Source: Anaerolineales bacterium (GTDB lineage: Bacteria > Chloroflexota > Anaerolineae > Anaerolineales > UBA6663). Taken from it: 39,480 nt of DNA. The translations under genes were made by a program, and so were the position numbers. The notes beneath the pieces are model-generated. The model searched no databases. It saw nothing but the letters and a program-made list of their open reading frames with translations, and had not been told where the DNA came from. Shown here one piece after another: positions 8,085 to 16,613 of the stretch. The stretch covers positions 1 through 39,480 of the forward strand of contig JAEURK010000182.1 of NCBI GenBank assembly GCA_016789175.1, in the 5' to 3' direction. The stretch's first letter is position 1. Each line of letters opens with the position of its first letter.

Positions 8085-11000
8085 GGCAGATGGCTTGCGG
8101 CGCCGTGTCAATGGCCGCTGACGTTCTCGCGCCAGCGTCGCCATATCGCGTAGGATGGTGTGACGGCTAACACCGAGGGCGCGAGCGAGGTCCTGGTCTG
8201 TCGGGGCAGCCTGCTGCCTTTGAGCCTCCTCCAATAGCCGGCGCAGGCGGTAGCGACGACGGGCCACCTTCCCGGCGATGGCTTCATCTTCAGGGGCGTG
8301 GAGCGTCCACTCAATCGCCACGCGCTCCGTTTCTGTCAGAGTCCGCCCCAATGGGGCTTCAAGACGCGCCAGGGTGATCGTGCAGGTGGGTGCGCGCCCG
8401 ATCGTCTCGAAATAAGCCGCCGCGACCGCGCGATTGACCGGCACAGACCGGAAGAAGCTTTGGCGCACCTGATCATCCTGAAGAATCTTTGCCTGATGCA
8501 GCAACGCCGCGTAGGCTGCCTGCAGGACGTGACGCGCGTCTTTGCTGCGACCCACTCGATCAAGAAGCTGGTACAACGCCCACAGGTGATATTGTGGGTC
8601 TTCGCCACCGGGGGGCCGTCGCCGAAAATCGTCCCAGGCCTGATCCGCGATTGTCAATGCTCGCGGGCACTCGCCCGAATCCAGGAAAGCATGGCCCAAT
8701 AAGACGCGACTGCGCCAGAGGTTTGCCAGGTCGTTGTTCTCCCCGAACACGGCCGTCGCCGCCTCCAGAAGCACGATCGCCTCCCCGCCCTCTCCTTGTC
8801 GGATGCGAACCGCACCGAGAGCCTGTTGCGCCAGGGCGCCATAGAGCCGGGTGTGATGAGCCTGCGCCAGCCTAAGTGCGGCCTCGATTTGTGTTGCGGC
8901 TTCGTCCAGGTTGCCCTCGCGTTCAGCCACGATTCCTAGACTCGTCGAATAGACGGCGACGCCATCTGCGTCGCCCATCGAGCGGAAGTGATCGATCACG
9001 GTCGTGATCAGTTGGCGCGCGCCGGCGAAGTCGCCGAGGGCACATACCGCCAGCCCCAGCGCGGCGCGCACCACTGCCGCACCGAGGCGATAGCCGACCG
9101 CTTCGTTCGCCGCCAGGGCCTGGTCGCTCAAGGCCATAACGCGGTCTAGAGCCCCACCCGTCTGGAGGAAAGCGAGATAGTTAGCCAGTGAACGCGCCTC
9201 GCCGAAATGATCCCCACTGGCGCGCCGCACCTGCAGCGCCTGGAGGAAATAAGCTTCTGCGTGCTGGCGCGAGCCACCCACCGAAGGCAGTACAAAACCC
9301 AAACCATCGAGCGCCAGGGCTTCCTGCACACGGTCGCGGCACTTCCGCGCAAGAGACAACCCCTGGCCATAGTGCGACTTGGCAGCCTGAACGTCGCCGG
9401 TGCGCACTTCAAGATCGCCCAGTCGGATCAGGATCTCGGCCTGTTGGGCCGGGTTGGCGGCGCGGCGCGCCCGCACCAGCGCGTCGCTGAGGAACGTCAG
9501 GGCGTGCGGATGATGTCCTGTCTTGGTCGCCAGGTCACCCGCCGCGATCAGGATGCGCGCCTGTCCGCCAGGGTCGGGCAACGAATCGAGGTGCTGCATC
9601 CCTTCGTCGATCGCACGCGCCTGCCGTTCACGGTCGCCGGTGACATCACATGCCTGCACAAGTTCGAGCAGGAGTGCGGTGCGCTTCCTGCTCGAAAGCT
9701 TGGGTAGAAGGGCCAGGGCGCGCTCTAATGCGTGCTGAGCTTCCCGAAATGCGAACCGCGCGACCTCCTGCGCACCGACCTGCCAGTAGGCTTCACCGGC
9801 CTCTTCCATCCGGCCCGCCCGTTCCAGGTGGAAGGCACGGACGCGCCAGTTTTGAGGGTCGCGGGTGGCGACCGCGTCGGAGGCGCATGCATGGAGCGCG
9901 ACTCGTCGCACGGGTGCGATCGTCTCGTAGATCGCCGTGCGGATCACATCGTGCAAGAACGCATATCCATCCTCGGTGGCCTGCAGAAAAGAATGGGCAA
10001 TCAGTTCCTCGCCTGCTGCGGCGAGCGCGATCGGCGATTCGTGGAGGAGCGTCATCCAAAGATCAAACGCCACTTGCTCGCCCAGCGCTGCAGCCGCCTC
10101 GAGCGCGGCCCGCGCAGACGTCGATAACGCTCTCAGCCGCGCCTCGAGCGTGCCTCGCCTCGCCAGATACTCGGTCACGTGCAGGGGATTGCCTCCCGTC
10201 AACGCGATCACGCGCGCCGCCTCCGTTCCATCGGCTTGAGACAGCAACCGCACGACGTCCTGCAGGTCAAAGGGTCCGAGGGTCACGGCCCCAAGGTAAC
10301 CGGCGCGGTCCCACTTCTGCAAGACCTGCCAGCCCGGATTCTGCTCGATGCCGGGCCGGCGATAGGCCAGGAACAGGAGCAGCGGCGCGGCGCGAGTGGC
10401 GGGTACGAGCGCGTCCAGCAGGTCCCAGAGCGCCGCATCCGCCCAGTGCAAATCGTCGAGCAATAACATGAGCGGGGCGATCCGCGTCAGGGTTTGCGCC
10501 AGGGTGACAAAGCTGTCGTGGAATCGTTTGCGAGCTTGCGCGGGCGGGAGTTCGGGCAGAGCCGCCCGGCCGCGCCAGGGATCGTAGACCGCGGAAACCG
10601 CCGCCAGGGTCTCGGGTGCAACCAGGTGCTCCACCTGCCGGACCCGGGGATCGAGGATGGGACGCAACGCTTCGGCGATGGGCGTGAAGGGCGAGGCGCT
10701 GGGAAACTCGCTGGCCCGGCCGTAAGCGGTCAACGCACCGCGCCAGCGTGCGCTCGTGGCCCATTCGCGCAACAGACGGCTCTTGCCGATCCCCGCCTGA
10801 CCCTCGATGCACCACAGACCGCCCTGCCCCGCCATGACCTGCTCGATGCGCTCCACGCCCAATTGACGCTCTCGCACGCGTCCGACAAAACGTGTCCGTT
10901 CAGCGACCGGCGGCGCGGTCGGAGCGGTGTCGGTTTCGCGTCGGATCGCGTCCATCAAGGCGTGCATCTCTGCCGGCAACTCGACGCCGAGTTGTGTCCG

Positions 11001-11636
11001 GAAGAGTCGACGCGCATCGTCGTAATGCGCGAGGGCTTGGGCGCGGCGATTGAGCCGGCCGAGCAGTCGCAGGTAGGTCTCGTGAGCCGACTCGCGCAAG
11101 GGTTCCACAGAGATCAGGCGCCGGACATGCGTCAGTGCACCGGCCAGATCCCCTTCCGCCTCGCTCGCCGCCGCCAACCTGTCAAGGAGGGTGAGGTATT
11201 GGTCTTGGAGTGCGAGGCGCGGCGCGATGATCCAGTCGGCATAAATCTCGGGCAGGAGGTCGCCCGTGTACAGCGCGGCGGCTTGTTCGAGCGCTGCGCG
11301 GTCGCCGTGTGTGGCCAGCCGCTCGAATTCCCATGCATCCACCCACCATGTGTCGTCCACATGCAGACCCACGTACTCTGAGTCCGCCATGAGCCAGCCA
11401 GCCCCCAGGGCCTGACGCAAACGGTAGAGCGCGTCGGAGAAACAGCGGCGCACGCTCCCCGCAGGCGCATCTGGGAAAAGCAACTCCGCTAGCCGTTCGC
11501 GTGGGTGCGAGGTGCGCGCATGCAACACCAGATACGCGAGCAAGCTCGAGGGTCTGCTGCCTGGCACCCAGAGAGGGCGGTCGTGGTCGGCAACCTGGAG
11601 AGCGTTGAAAAGGCAGATACGCCGATGGTGGTTCAT
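8082..11636 (-). CDS. Large SARP/BTAD-type transcriptional activator with AAA ATPase and TPRs
   Basis: 1184 residues from ATG 11636 (MNHHRRICLFNAL). Residues ~5-95 are an OmpR/SARP-type winged helix (LLAYLVLH, RERLAELLFPD, VRRCFSDALYRLRQAL). Residues ~100-245 are the bacterial transcriptional activator (BTAD) helical repeats. An ATPase follows with P-loop GQAGIGKS at 279-286 and a Walker-B-like LMLLLDDLHWAD. Many TPR helices span ~600-1080. The C-terminus (~1130-1175) adds a second helix-turn-helix (DQDLARALGVSRHTILRDMATL). This matches LuxR/MalT-like ATP-driven one-component regulators. It lies 220 bp upstream of two secreted proteins on the same strand and probably controls them. The extra C-terminal HTH is uncommon in SARP proteins. 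Upstream AUG alternatives exist, but the domain begins here. Confidence 0.85.
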   Translation of the reverse strand: MNHHRRICLFNALQVADHDRPLWVPGSRPSSLLAYLVLHARTSHPRERLAELLFPDAPAGSVRRCFSDALYRLRQALGAGWLMADSEYVGLHVDDTWWVDAWEFERLATHGDRAALEQAAALYTGDLLPEIYADWIIAPRLALQDQYLTLLDRLAAASEAEGDLAGALTHVRRLISVEPLRESAHETYLRLLGRLNRRAQALAHYDDARRLFRTQLGVELPAEMHALMDAIRRETDTAPTAPPVAERTRFVGRVRERQLGVERIEQVMAGQGGLWCIEGQAGIGKSRLLREWATSARWRGALTAYGRASEFPSASPFTPIAEALRPILDPRVRQVEHLVAPETLAAVSAVYDPWRGRAALPELPPAQARKRFHDSFVTLAQTLTRIAPLMLLLDDLHWADAALWDLLDALVPATRAAPLLLFLAYRRPGIEQNPGWQVLQKWDRAGYLGAVTLGPFDLQDVVRLLSQADGTEAARVIALTGGNPLHVTEYLARRGTLEARLRALSTSARAALEAAAALGEQVAFDLWMTLLHESPIALAAAGEELIAHSFLQATEDGYAFLHDVIRTAIYETIAPVRRVALHACASDAVATRDPQNWRVRAFHLERAGRMEEAGEAYWQVGAQEVARFAFREAQHALERALALLPKLSSRKRTALLLELVQACDVTGDRERQARAIDEGMQHLDSLPDPGGQARILIAAGDLATKTGHHPHALTFLSDALVRARRAANPAQQAEILIRLGDLEVRTGDVQAAKSHYGQGLSLARKCRDRVQEALALDGLGFVLPSVGGSRQHAEAYFLQALQVRRASGDHFGEARSLANYLAFLQTGGALDRVMALSDQALAANEAVGYRLGAAVVRAALGLAVCALGDFAGARQLITTVIDHFRSMGDADGVAVYSTSLGIVAEREGNLDEAATQIEAALRLAQAHHTRLYGALAQQALGAVRIRQGEGGEAIVLLEAATAVFGENNDLANLWRSRVLLGHAFLDSGECPRALTIADQAWDDFRRRPPGGEDPQYHLWALYQLLDRVGRSKDARHVLQAAYAALLHQAKILQDDQVRQSFFRSVPVNRAVAAAYFETIGRAPTCTITLARLEAPLGRTLTETERVAIEWTLHAPEDEAIAGKVARRRYRLRRLLEEAQRQQAAPTDQDLARALGVSRHTILRDMATLARERQRPLTRRRKPSA

Positions 11637-11789
11637 ACGAGAATCCGACCTGGCGTCCTTGGGGTGAAGACCACGAGCGGCGACCAGGCGCGACGTCCAT
11701 GCCAAGCAGGCGGAAATCCTGGACGGCGTTCGTCCAGCGGAGCTCTCAATCTGGGCCGGCGCACACCCCCGAGACCTGGTCGGCTCGTC

Positions 11790-12662
11790 TTAGCGTTGCC
11801 TGACCAGCCGCTCGATTTGAGGGAGGTGTGTCAACTCGTGCGCGGCGAAATAACTCATCTGTTGCTTGATCGAAACGACGCCAAACTCCTCATGCCGGCC
11901 CGTCCGCCACCAATCGACAAATGGGATCGCCTCAAAGTGGGCGATCATCTCCAGACGCGAGGCGTGGTAAGCGGCGAAGATCTCGCGCGTGGACGGCGGG
12001 CGGGTCGCCTCGTCCTTCGCCCAGGCAAAGACCGCCTTGGACTCAAGGACGGGGTCGTCCTCAATGAGGAACTGGTCCAGGCGTGCAGCAATCACACCCT
12101 GCGCGTCGCGCAGATGCGCGATGATGTTGCGAATGGCCCAGCCGCCATCGGGGGGCTGACGAGTCATCGCCTCCTCAGACAGGCCTTCCAACAGCGCCGC
12201 GACATCCAGCGGGGTTTGTCGCAATTGCTCCAGCGCTGCCCGGGGGTCAAGCGCCTCGAGCCAGTACACCGGCGGAAACCATTGAAACGTGCCGCCCCAC
12301 GCGCCGCAGGTCGGGCACTTCTCCACCGCGTCACCCAGCGTGAGGTGCCCGCACGTGCGGCAAACGTACGGGTGAGGCGTCTCATGGATCAAGGGCAGTC
12401 GTCCCTCGGCCATGGCGGAAGCGCCAGTGCGGAGTGCGTCGGCAAGTTCTGCAGAGACTCCGTGCAGTGCAGCCGCCATACGCTCGATCTCAGAAACCAG
12501 CGGCTCCTTCTCACCAGATCGGTCAAGGTCCCATGCCGCCCGTCGGCTCAACGAGTCGGCAGCCGCGCGGCAGAGTTTGGCCAGGTTGTATTGACCCTCC
12601 GACTCAAGCCGCGAGGCCAGCGACAGAAGCAGAATGACATCGACGTCCTGGATGGATCGCAT
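11790..12662 (-). CDS. Rubredoxin-type zinc/iron ribbon fused to DinB-like domain
   Basis: 290 residues. The start is ATG 12662, with GAGGTGA upstream. An N-terminal helical segment (1-90) precedes a rubredoxin-like knuckle pair C101-x2-C104 ... C116-x2-C119 (YVCRTCGHLTLGDAVEKCPTCG), as at the C-terminus of rubrerythrins. Residues ~140-290 are a DinB/DUF664-type four-helix bundle with the metal triad His183 (IIAHLRD) and H275-x3-H279 (AAHELTHL). DinB-family proteins are often metal-dependent thiol S-transferases or damage-inducible proteins. The fusion suggests a cytoplasmic redox or thiol stress enzyme; the substrate is unknown. A FNR-like palindrome lies ~200 bp upstream on the promoter side. 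Confidence 0.8.
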   Translation of the reverse strand: MRSIQDVDVILLLSLASRLESEGQYNLAKLCRAAADSLSRRAAWDLDRSGEKEPLVSEIERMAAALHGVSAELADALRTGASAMAEGRLPLIHETPHPYVCRTCGHLTLGDAVEKCPTCGAWGGTFQWFPPVYWLEALDPRAALEQLRQTPLDVAALLEGLSEEAMTRQPPDGGWAIRNIIAHLRDAQGVIAARLDQFLIEDDPVLESKAVFAWAKDEATRPPSTREIFAAYHASRLEMIAHFEAIPFVDWWRTGRHEEFGVVSIKQQMSYFAAHELTHLPQIERLVRQR

Positions 12663-12835
12663 GGGTCACCTCGTCTGAGCGAATCAACGAAGCCGATCAA
12701 ACACCGCGTAGCGGCCGTTCCCACCGACGCACTCGGTCGGCCGTCCCGACGTTAGGGGCGTGCCCAGGCGCCTGGGTCGGCGCTGCCGCTCATGCGGTAG
12801 CCGAGCGAAGTGAGGTACAAACCGCCCTGTTTACG

Positions 12836-12877
12836 ATCATGGCGGTATTGCCTGAATCCGTCTATGACCGACATCAT
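12836..12877 (-). promoter_or_regulatory. Second FNR-type box, upstream of rubredoxin-DinB gene
   Basis: ATGAC-CGAC-ATCAT at 12864-12877 is the same 5-4-5 arrangement as the box at 3084-3097. On the minus strand CATGAT at 12841-12836 is at the same distance from the box as the candidate -10 in the first copy. Transcription would start near 12829, leaving a ~165-base leader before the rubredoxin-DinB gene. The leader also contains a short unassigned open frame. Confidence 0.45.
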
Positions 12878-12941
12878 GCAGACACACAATGGGTGTCGAA
12901 GCGTTTCGCTTCCCAGGTTACTCTCGGGCAACCGAAAGCGG

Positions 12942-13616
12942 TTAAGCGATCGGCCCGGCGTCGAGCGCGTGTCCGGCTTGCCCCAAGTCGAAGCGCCAGC
13001 AACGGCCGGCCAGTACCTCCATGCGTTCACCCATGACCCGCAGGTAGGCGCCGTCTTGTAGAGCCAATACCGAGTGGGGACGCATGGCGTGGTACTCCTT
13101 CAAACGCACGTCCCGAGCCTGCCGCTCTGGCCCCTGCACGGCCGGGTAATGAACGTGGAAATTGAAGCGAGTCAAGGCCAGCCCAGAGAATTCCGTCGTC
13201 GCACACACGTTTATGTCGCCCGTAGTCAGAACATCCTGCCCGCAAAACACGGTTCCTGCGCTGAAGGCTATCAAGGGTAAGCCAGACTGAATCCGGCGTT
13301 TCACGTTCTCGACGAAACCTCGTTGCCGCAGGCGCTGGGCCAAGCGGTATGTATTTCCACCCGGGATGTACAGCGCCAACGCCTGATCCAGCACGGCGTC
13401 GATGTCGTCGTGTTCCATCTGATCCAGATCGATGAGGCGAACACCGGCCACATCCCTGAAGGCCTCGACGGTGTAGTCCATCCAAAGCGGCCCCATGGCG
13501 GCGGCCGGAAGGTAGGCGACGACCCGAGCACGGTGCGCGCCGACGATCGTGCGGCATGCCTGAACGACATCATGGAGCAACGGTTCACCGGGCGTGCTGA
13601 ACAAATGGAGCTGCAC
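12942..13616 (-). CDS. Peptidase E-like protein (S51 family)
   Basis: 224 residues from GTG 13616, chosen because AGGAGG lies eight bases upstream; a GTG at 13625 would overlap that site. The fold is a class I glutamine amidotransferase-like S51 peptidase. LALYIPGGNTYRLAQRLR matches the GGN motif, LIAFSAGT holds the nucleophile Ser elbow (SAG), and NFHVHYP supplies a candidate catalytic His. Family members cleave Asp-X dipeptides (dipeptidase E) in the cytoplasm or degrade cyanophycin. It is transcribed divergently from the NarL-type kinase, across a ~290-bp spacer that holds a palindrome also found before the M23 gene. Substrate uncertain. Confidence 0.8.
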   Translation of the reverse strand: MQLHLFSTPGEPLLHDVVQACRTIVGAHRARVVAYLPAAAMGPLWMDYTVEAFRDVAGVRLIDLDQMEHDDIDAVLDQALALYIPGGNTYRLAQRLRQRGFVENVKRRIQSGLPLIAFSAGTVFCGQDVLTTGDINVCATTEFSGLALTRFNFHVHYPAVQGPERQARDVRLKEYHAMRPHSVLALQDGAYLRVMGERMEVLAGRCWRFDLGQAGHALDAGPIA

Positions 13617-13758
13617 GTCGCTCACCTCCTGAGCGGCGGGGCCGTCGACCCGGGGCGTCGTGGGTCTGACATCCAGACACGCGGGCCGGTGCGTGGGCCA
13701 ACGTCGCGCCCACGTGCGGTTTCATGAGCCATTCTCTCATCGCTTGAACGGAACGAGA

Positions 13759-13776
13759 TACAACCTGGGTTGTAGA
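13759..13776. promoter_or_regulatory. Palindrome between pepE-like gene and kinase gene
   Basis: TACAACC-TG-GGTTGTA (13759-13774) is a perfect 7-2-7 palindrome, followed by GA. A related 18-mer with 14 identical positions is found at 16596-16613, before the M23 gene. It is a candidate binding site for the nearby NarL-type response regulator. The remaining 13617-13907 spacer shows no gene. Confidence 0.45.
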
Positions 13777-13895
13777 TGAGCCCCATCCTGACGCGGATGA
13801 CCAACCAGCAGTGCTGACCTACGCTGGTCCTTGGCCTCTGGCAGACTTGCAACCAGCCGAGGCCAGGATATCGGAGTCCGTTGAACCCGGCTCGC

Positions 13896-13901
13896 TATAA
13901 T
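13896..13901 (+). promoter_or_regulatory. TATAAT -10 box giving a probable leaderless kinase mRNA
   Basis: A perfect TATAAT ends seven bases before the kinase ATG at 13908. With usual spacing, transcription would begin at or next to the A of ATG. There is no Shine-Dalgarno sequence. No good -35 hexamer is visible at 16-18 bp, so activator help is possible. Confidence 0.5.
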
Positions 13902-13907
13902 CCACCC

Positions 13908-15104
13908 ATGCTGCGCAACCCGGACAGGACGAACGTTGGGTTGTTCTATTTGTCCGCGGCCCTCCTGTTGGGCGCCACGCTGTTGCGCGCGCTCGTACGC
14001 CTCCAGGACGCTCCCGACCTGGCCTGGGTCTTGGGCATGCTCGGGGTGTGGCTCCTGCTGTTTGTGATCGAGGCCCTTGCGGCAGGGCGTTGGCCGATCT
14101 GGGTTCTCGTCTACCTCGGATCGCAGGCAAGTCTGACGTTCCTACTCTTCCAACGCGCGGCCGGCGAAGATTTCTTCGCGGCCCTCTACGCGATCCTCAG
14201 CATGCAAGCCTTGCTGCGGCTGAGGCCACGCTGGGGCGCGCTCTGGATCGGCGCATTTGCCGTGTTGATGGCCATTCCTATGATCACGGCCTTCGGGTGG
14301 ACCCAGGGTCTGGCCTTCACGACGGTGTACACGGCCGGCAATGCCTTGCTGGCTTCCTATGCCTGGACCGTGCGCCGGGCGCGCCTGGTCCGGGCGCAAA
14401 CCGGCGCGCTGACCGACTCTCTGGCGGCCTCGAATGCGGAGCTGCGCATCCGAGCGCTTGAGGCCGAGCGCACCGCGGCGCAGCGCGAACGCCAGCGATT
14501 GGCGCGCGACCTGCACGATTCGGTCACTCAGATGCTCTTCTCGATGACGCTCAGCGCGCAATCGGCGGAGCTTCTGCTACCCCAGCGCCCAGCCCGTGTG
14601 CGCGACGAGATTGGCCGAGTCTTCGACCTGGCCGCGCAGGCCCGCCGCGAACTGACGGACCTGATGGCGGCCCTCGGGTCGGCCACCGCGACGGCGTCCA
14701 CAGATGGCTCGACGCTCATCGCCGCGATCCGTGCCTATGTTCAGGATGCCCGATTGGATGGGCTCGCGATCATGCTCGAGGCGGAGGGCCACGGCCCGCT
14801 GAGCCCCCTCGAATCGCACACGATCTTCCGGTTTGTGCAGGAGGCCTTGAACAATGTCGTCAAACATGCCGCCGCGCGCGACGTCCAGGTTCGGTTGCAG
14901 CTGCAGGCGTCGCCCTTTGTGGAAGTCAGCGACGGCGGCCGCGGCTTCGACACCAGTCAGCCCCCCTCAGGCGCCGCCCACGGTTTGGCAGGCATGCGCG
15001 AGCGCGCCGCCGAGATCGGCTGGGTGTTTCGACTGCAGTCGACGCCCGGCGGCGGAACACGCGTCCGGCTCTTCAAGCCCGCGAACGGAGTCCAGACCCC
15101 ATGA
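13908..15104 (+). CDS. NarL/DegS-type sensor histidine kinase
   Basis: 398 residues from ATG 13908; an in-frame TTG at 13881 precedes the TATAAT box and is rejected. Six or so hydrophobic segments in residues ~10-150 form a membrane sensor. A HisKA_3 dimerisation/phosphotransfer domain follows, with ERQRLARDLHDSVTQ and phospho-acceptor His203. An HATPase_c domain follows with the N-box (FRFVQEALNNVVKHA) and the G-boxes (DGGRGFD, GLAGMRERA, GGGTRVRL). All catalytic motifs are intact. The stop overlaps the response-regulator start in ATGA, indicating translational coupling. The signal is unknown. Confidence 0.92.
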   Translation: MLRNPDRTNVGLFYLSAALLLGATLLRALVRLQDAPDLAWVLGMLGVWLLLFVIEALAAGRWPIWVLVYLGSQASLTFLLFQRAAGEDFFAALYAILSMQALLRLRPRWGALWIGAFAVLMAIPMITAFGWTQGLAFTTVYTAGNALLASYAWTVRRARLVRAQTGALTDSLAASNAELRIRALEAERTAAQRERQRLARDLHDSVTQMLFSMTLSAQSAELLLPQRPARVRDEIGRVFDLAAQARRELTDLMAALGSATATASTDGSTLIAAIRAYVQDARLDGLAIMLEAEGHGPLSPLESHTIFRFVQEALNNVVKHAAARDVQVRLQLQASPFVEVSDGGRGFDTSQPPSGAAHGLAGMRERAAEIGWVFRLQSTPGGGTRVRLFKPANGVQTP

Positions 15105-15766
15105 CCGCTCCACCCCCCGCCATCCGGGTCCTCATCGTCGACGATCATCAGATCGTGCGCCAGGGCCTGCGCACCTTTCTGGAACTGCACAACGACATCG
15201 TAGTCGTGGGCGAAGCCTCGGACGGTCAGGCCGCGGTCGACCTCGCGGTCCGACTGGCGCCCGACGTCGTCCTGCTGGATCTGGTGATGCCGCGGATGGA
15301 TGGGATCGAAGCGCTGCGCCAGATCAAAGCCCGGTCCAGCTCGATCCGGGTGATTGCCCTGACCAGTTTCTCGACCGACGACCAGATCTTTCCCGCCATC
15401 GAAGCCGGCGCGGCCAGCTACCTGCTCAAGGACGTCTCGCCCGGCGAACTCGTGGCGACCCTTCGGGCGGTGCATGCGGGCCAGACCCGGTTGCATCCCG
15501 AGGTCGCGGCACGCCTGATGCAGGCCTTTCGCTCGCGCAGCCAACCGGCGGCCGACGATGAGGCGGCCAGCCTCACCGATCGCGAACGCGAGATCGTCAA
15601 GCTCGTGGCCAAGGGTCTGTCCAATCGCGAGATCGGCGAGGCCCTGGTGATCAGCGAACGCACGGTCAAGACCCACATGAGCAATATCCTGGGCAAACTG
15701 GGGTTGAGCGATCGGACCCAGCTGGCGATCTTCGCCATTCGCGTCGGGCTGGTCTCTCCGCGGTAA
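15101..15766 (+). CDS. NarL/LuxR-family response regulator
   Basis: 221 residues. The receiver domain has acidic pair D14-D15, phospho-acceptor D60 (VVLLDLVMP), the conserved Thr/Ser segment (ALTS) and Lys in YLLKDV. A linker rich in Gln and Ala leads to a C-terminal LuxR helix-turn-helix (LTDREREIVKLVAKGLSNREIGEALVISERTVKTHMSNI...). It is the cognate partner of the kinase upstream (4-bp ATGA overlap), and a degenerate kinase starts four bases after its stop. It probably binds the TACAAC...GTTGTA palindromes that flank this gene group; this is inference. Confidence 0.93.
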   Translation: MTAPPPAIRVLIVDDHQIVRQGLRTFLELHNDIVVVGEASDGQAAVDLAVRLAPDVVLLDLVMPRMDGIEALRQIKARSSSIRVIALTSFSTDDQIFPAIEAGAASYLLKDVSPGELVATLRAVHAGQTRLHPEVAARLMQAFRSRSQPAADDEAASLTDREREIVKLVAKGLSNREIGEALVISERTVKTHMSNILGKLGLSDRTQLAIFAIRVGLVSPR

Positions 15767-15770
15767 GACC

Positions 15771-16568
15771 ATGCTGTTCGTCACGCCCTCAACCCGCACC
15801 CCGAACCGACTGGCGTCCGGCGCCGCCGGCCTGATCCTGCTGGCCGAGTTTGGTCAGGTTCTGGCCTCCGCTCAGCGTCCGGCGCTGATCCTGCCGTATG
15901 TCCTCCTGCATGTCGGCTTCGCCGGGTTCTTCTTCTTCCAGTTGCTTCGCCCTGCCCGCGGCTTCTGGCTTCACGTGTCGCTGGCGGTCCAGGCCGGCCT
16001 GGTGAGCGCGATCCTGTTCCTGAACCCCGAGATCGGCACCGTCGCCGCGCTGTTCGTGTTGCTGTCGTGGCTGGCTGCGCGCGCGCTGTCCGGGCCGACC
16101 CTTTGGATTTGGCTCGGCGCTTTCGCCGTTCTGATCGCCCTGCCCTTCATGGTTTATCTGGGCCCGTTGACCGGTCTGGCCCGAGCCTTGATGCCCATCG
16201 CCGGGTGCTTCATCCTGGGCTCGTACATCAGCGTCCACCGTGGCCTGGAGGCCGATCAATTGGCGCGGCTGCGTCTGTTGGACGAACTCGAACGAACCCA
16301 CCAACAACTGCGCGACTATTCCGCGCAGGCTGGCGATGTGGTCGCGTCCGAGGAGCGCGACCGCCTGGCGCGTGCGTTGCGCCTGACGGTGATGCCAACC
16401 CTGGATCAGATCGCAACCACGGCACATACGATCGACGCGGACCTCGACCGTGACGATGCGTCAGCCGCCCAGGCCCTGCAGGAGCTTCAGACTCTGACCC
16501 GCAACGCCCTGACCGAGATGCGCCGCCTGATCACGCTGTTGCGTCCAGGTGCTGCGCCGACCGCGTAA
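15771..16568 (+). CDS. Degenerate histidine kinase (no phospho-His, no ATPase domain)
   Basis: 265 residues. Membrane segments in ~15-155 resemble the sensor region of the kinase two genes upstream. A coiled segment (RLRLLDELERTHQQLRDYS) leads to a HisKA_3-like helix EERDRLARALRLTVMP. This aligns with ERQRLARDLHDSVTQM of the intact kinase, but the phospho-acceptor His is replaced by Arg204 and the neighbouring Asp by Leu. The protein ends after the second DHp-like helix (LTEMRRLITLLRPG) with no HATPase domain. The frame is open and clean with a normal start. It therefore looks like a maintained pseudokinase, possibly heterodimerising with the kinase to tune it; that role is inference. Confidence 0.75.
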   Translation: MLFVTPSTRTPNRLASGAAGLILLAEFGQVLASAQRPALILPYVLLHVGFAGFFFFQLLRPARGFWLHVSLAVQAGLVSAILFLNPEIGTVAALFVLLSWLAARALSGPTLWIWLGAFAVLIALPFMVYLGPLTGLARALMPIAGCFILGSYISVHRGLEADQLARLRLLDELERTHQQLRDYSAQAGDVVASEERDRLARALRLTVMPTLDQIATTAHTIDADLDRDDASAAQALQELQTLTRNALTEMRRLITLLRPGAAPTA

Positions 16569-16595
16569 GCGCTCCCCGTCCGATCGTCCACGCCA

Positions 16596-16613
16596 TCCAA
16601 CTCAGGTTGTAGA
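16596..16613. promoter_or_regulatory. Second copy of the TACAAC/GTTGTA-type palindrome
   Basis: An 18-mer sharing 14 positions with 13759-13776, including the identical GGTTGTAGA half. It lies ~120 bp upstream of the M23 membrane peptidase gene, in the 163-bp gap after the degenerate kinase. Confidence 0.4.

Noticed and set aside
12752-12877. A 41-codon minus-strand frame (MMSVIDGFRQYRHDRK...) in the leader of the rubredoxin-DinB gene
   Set aside because: It begins inside the FNR-like palindrome and upstream of the inferred start site, has no ribosome site, and no family was recognised.
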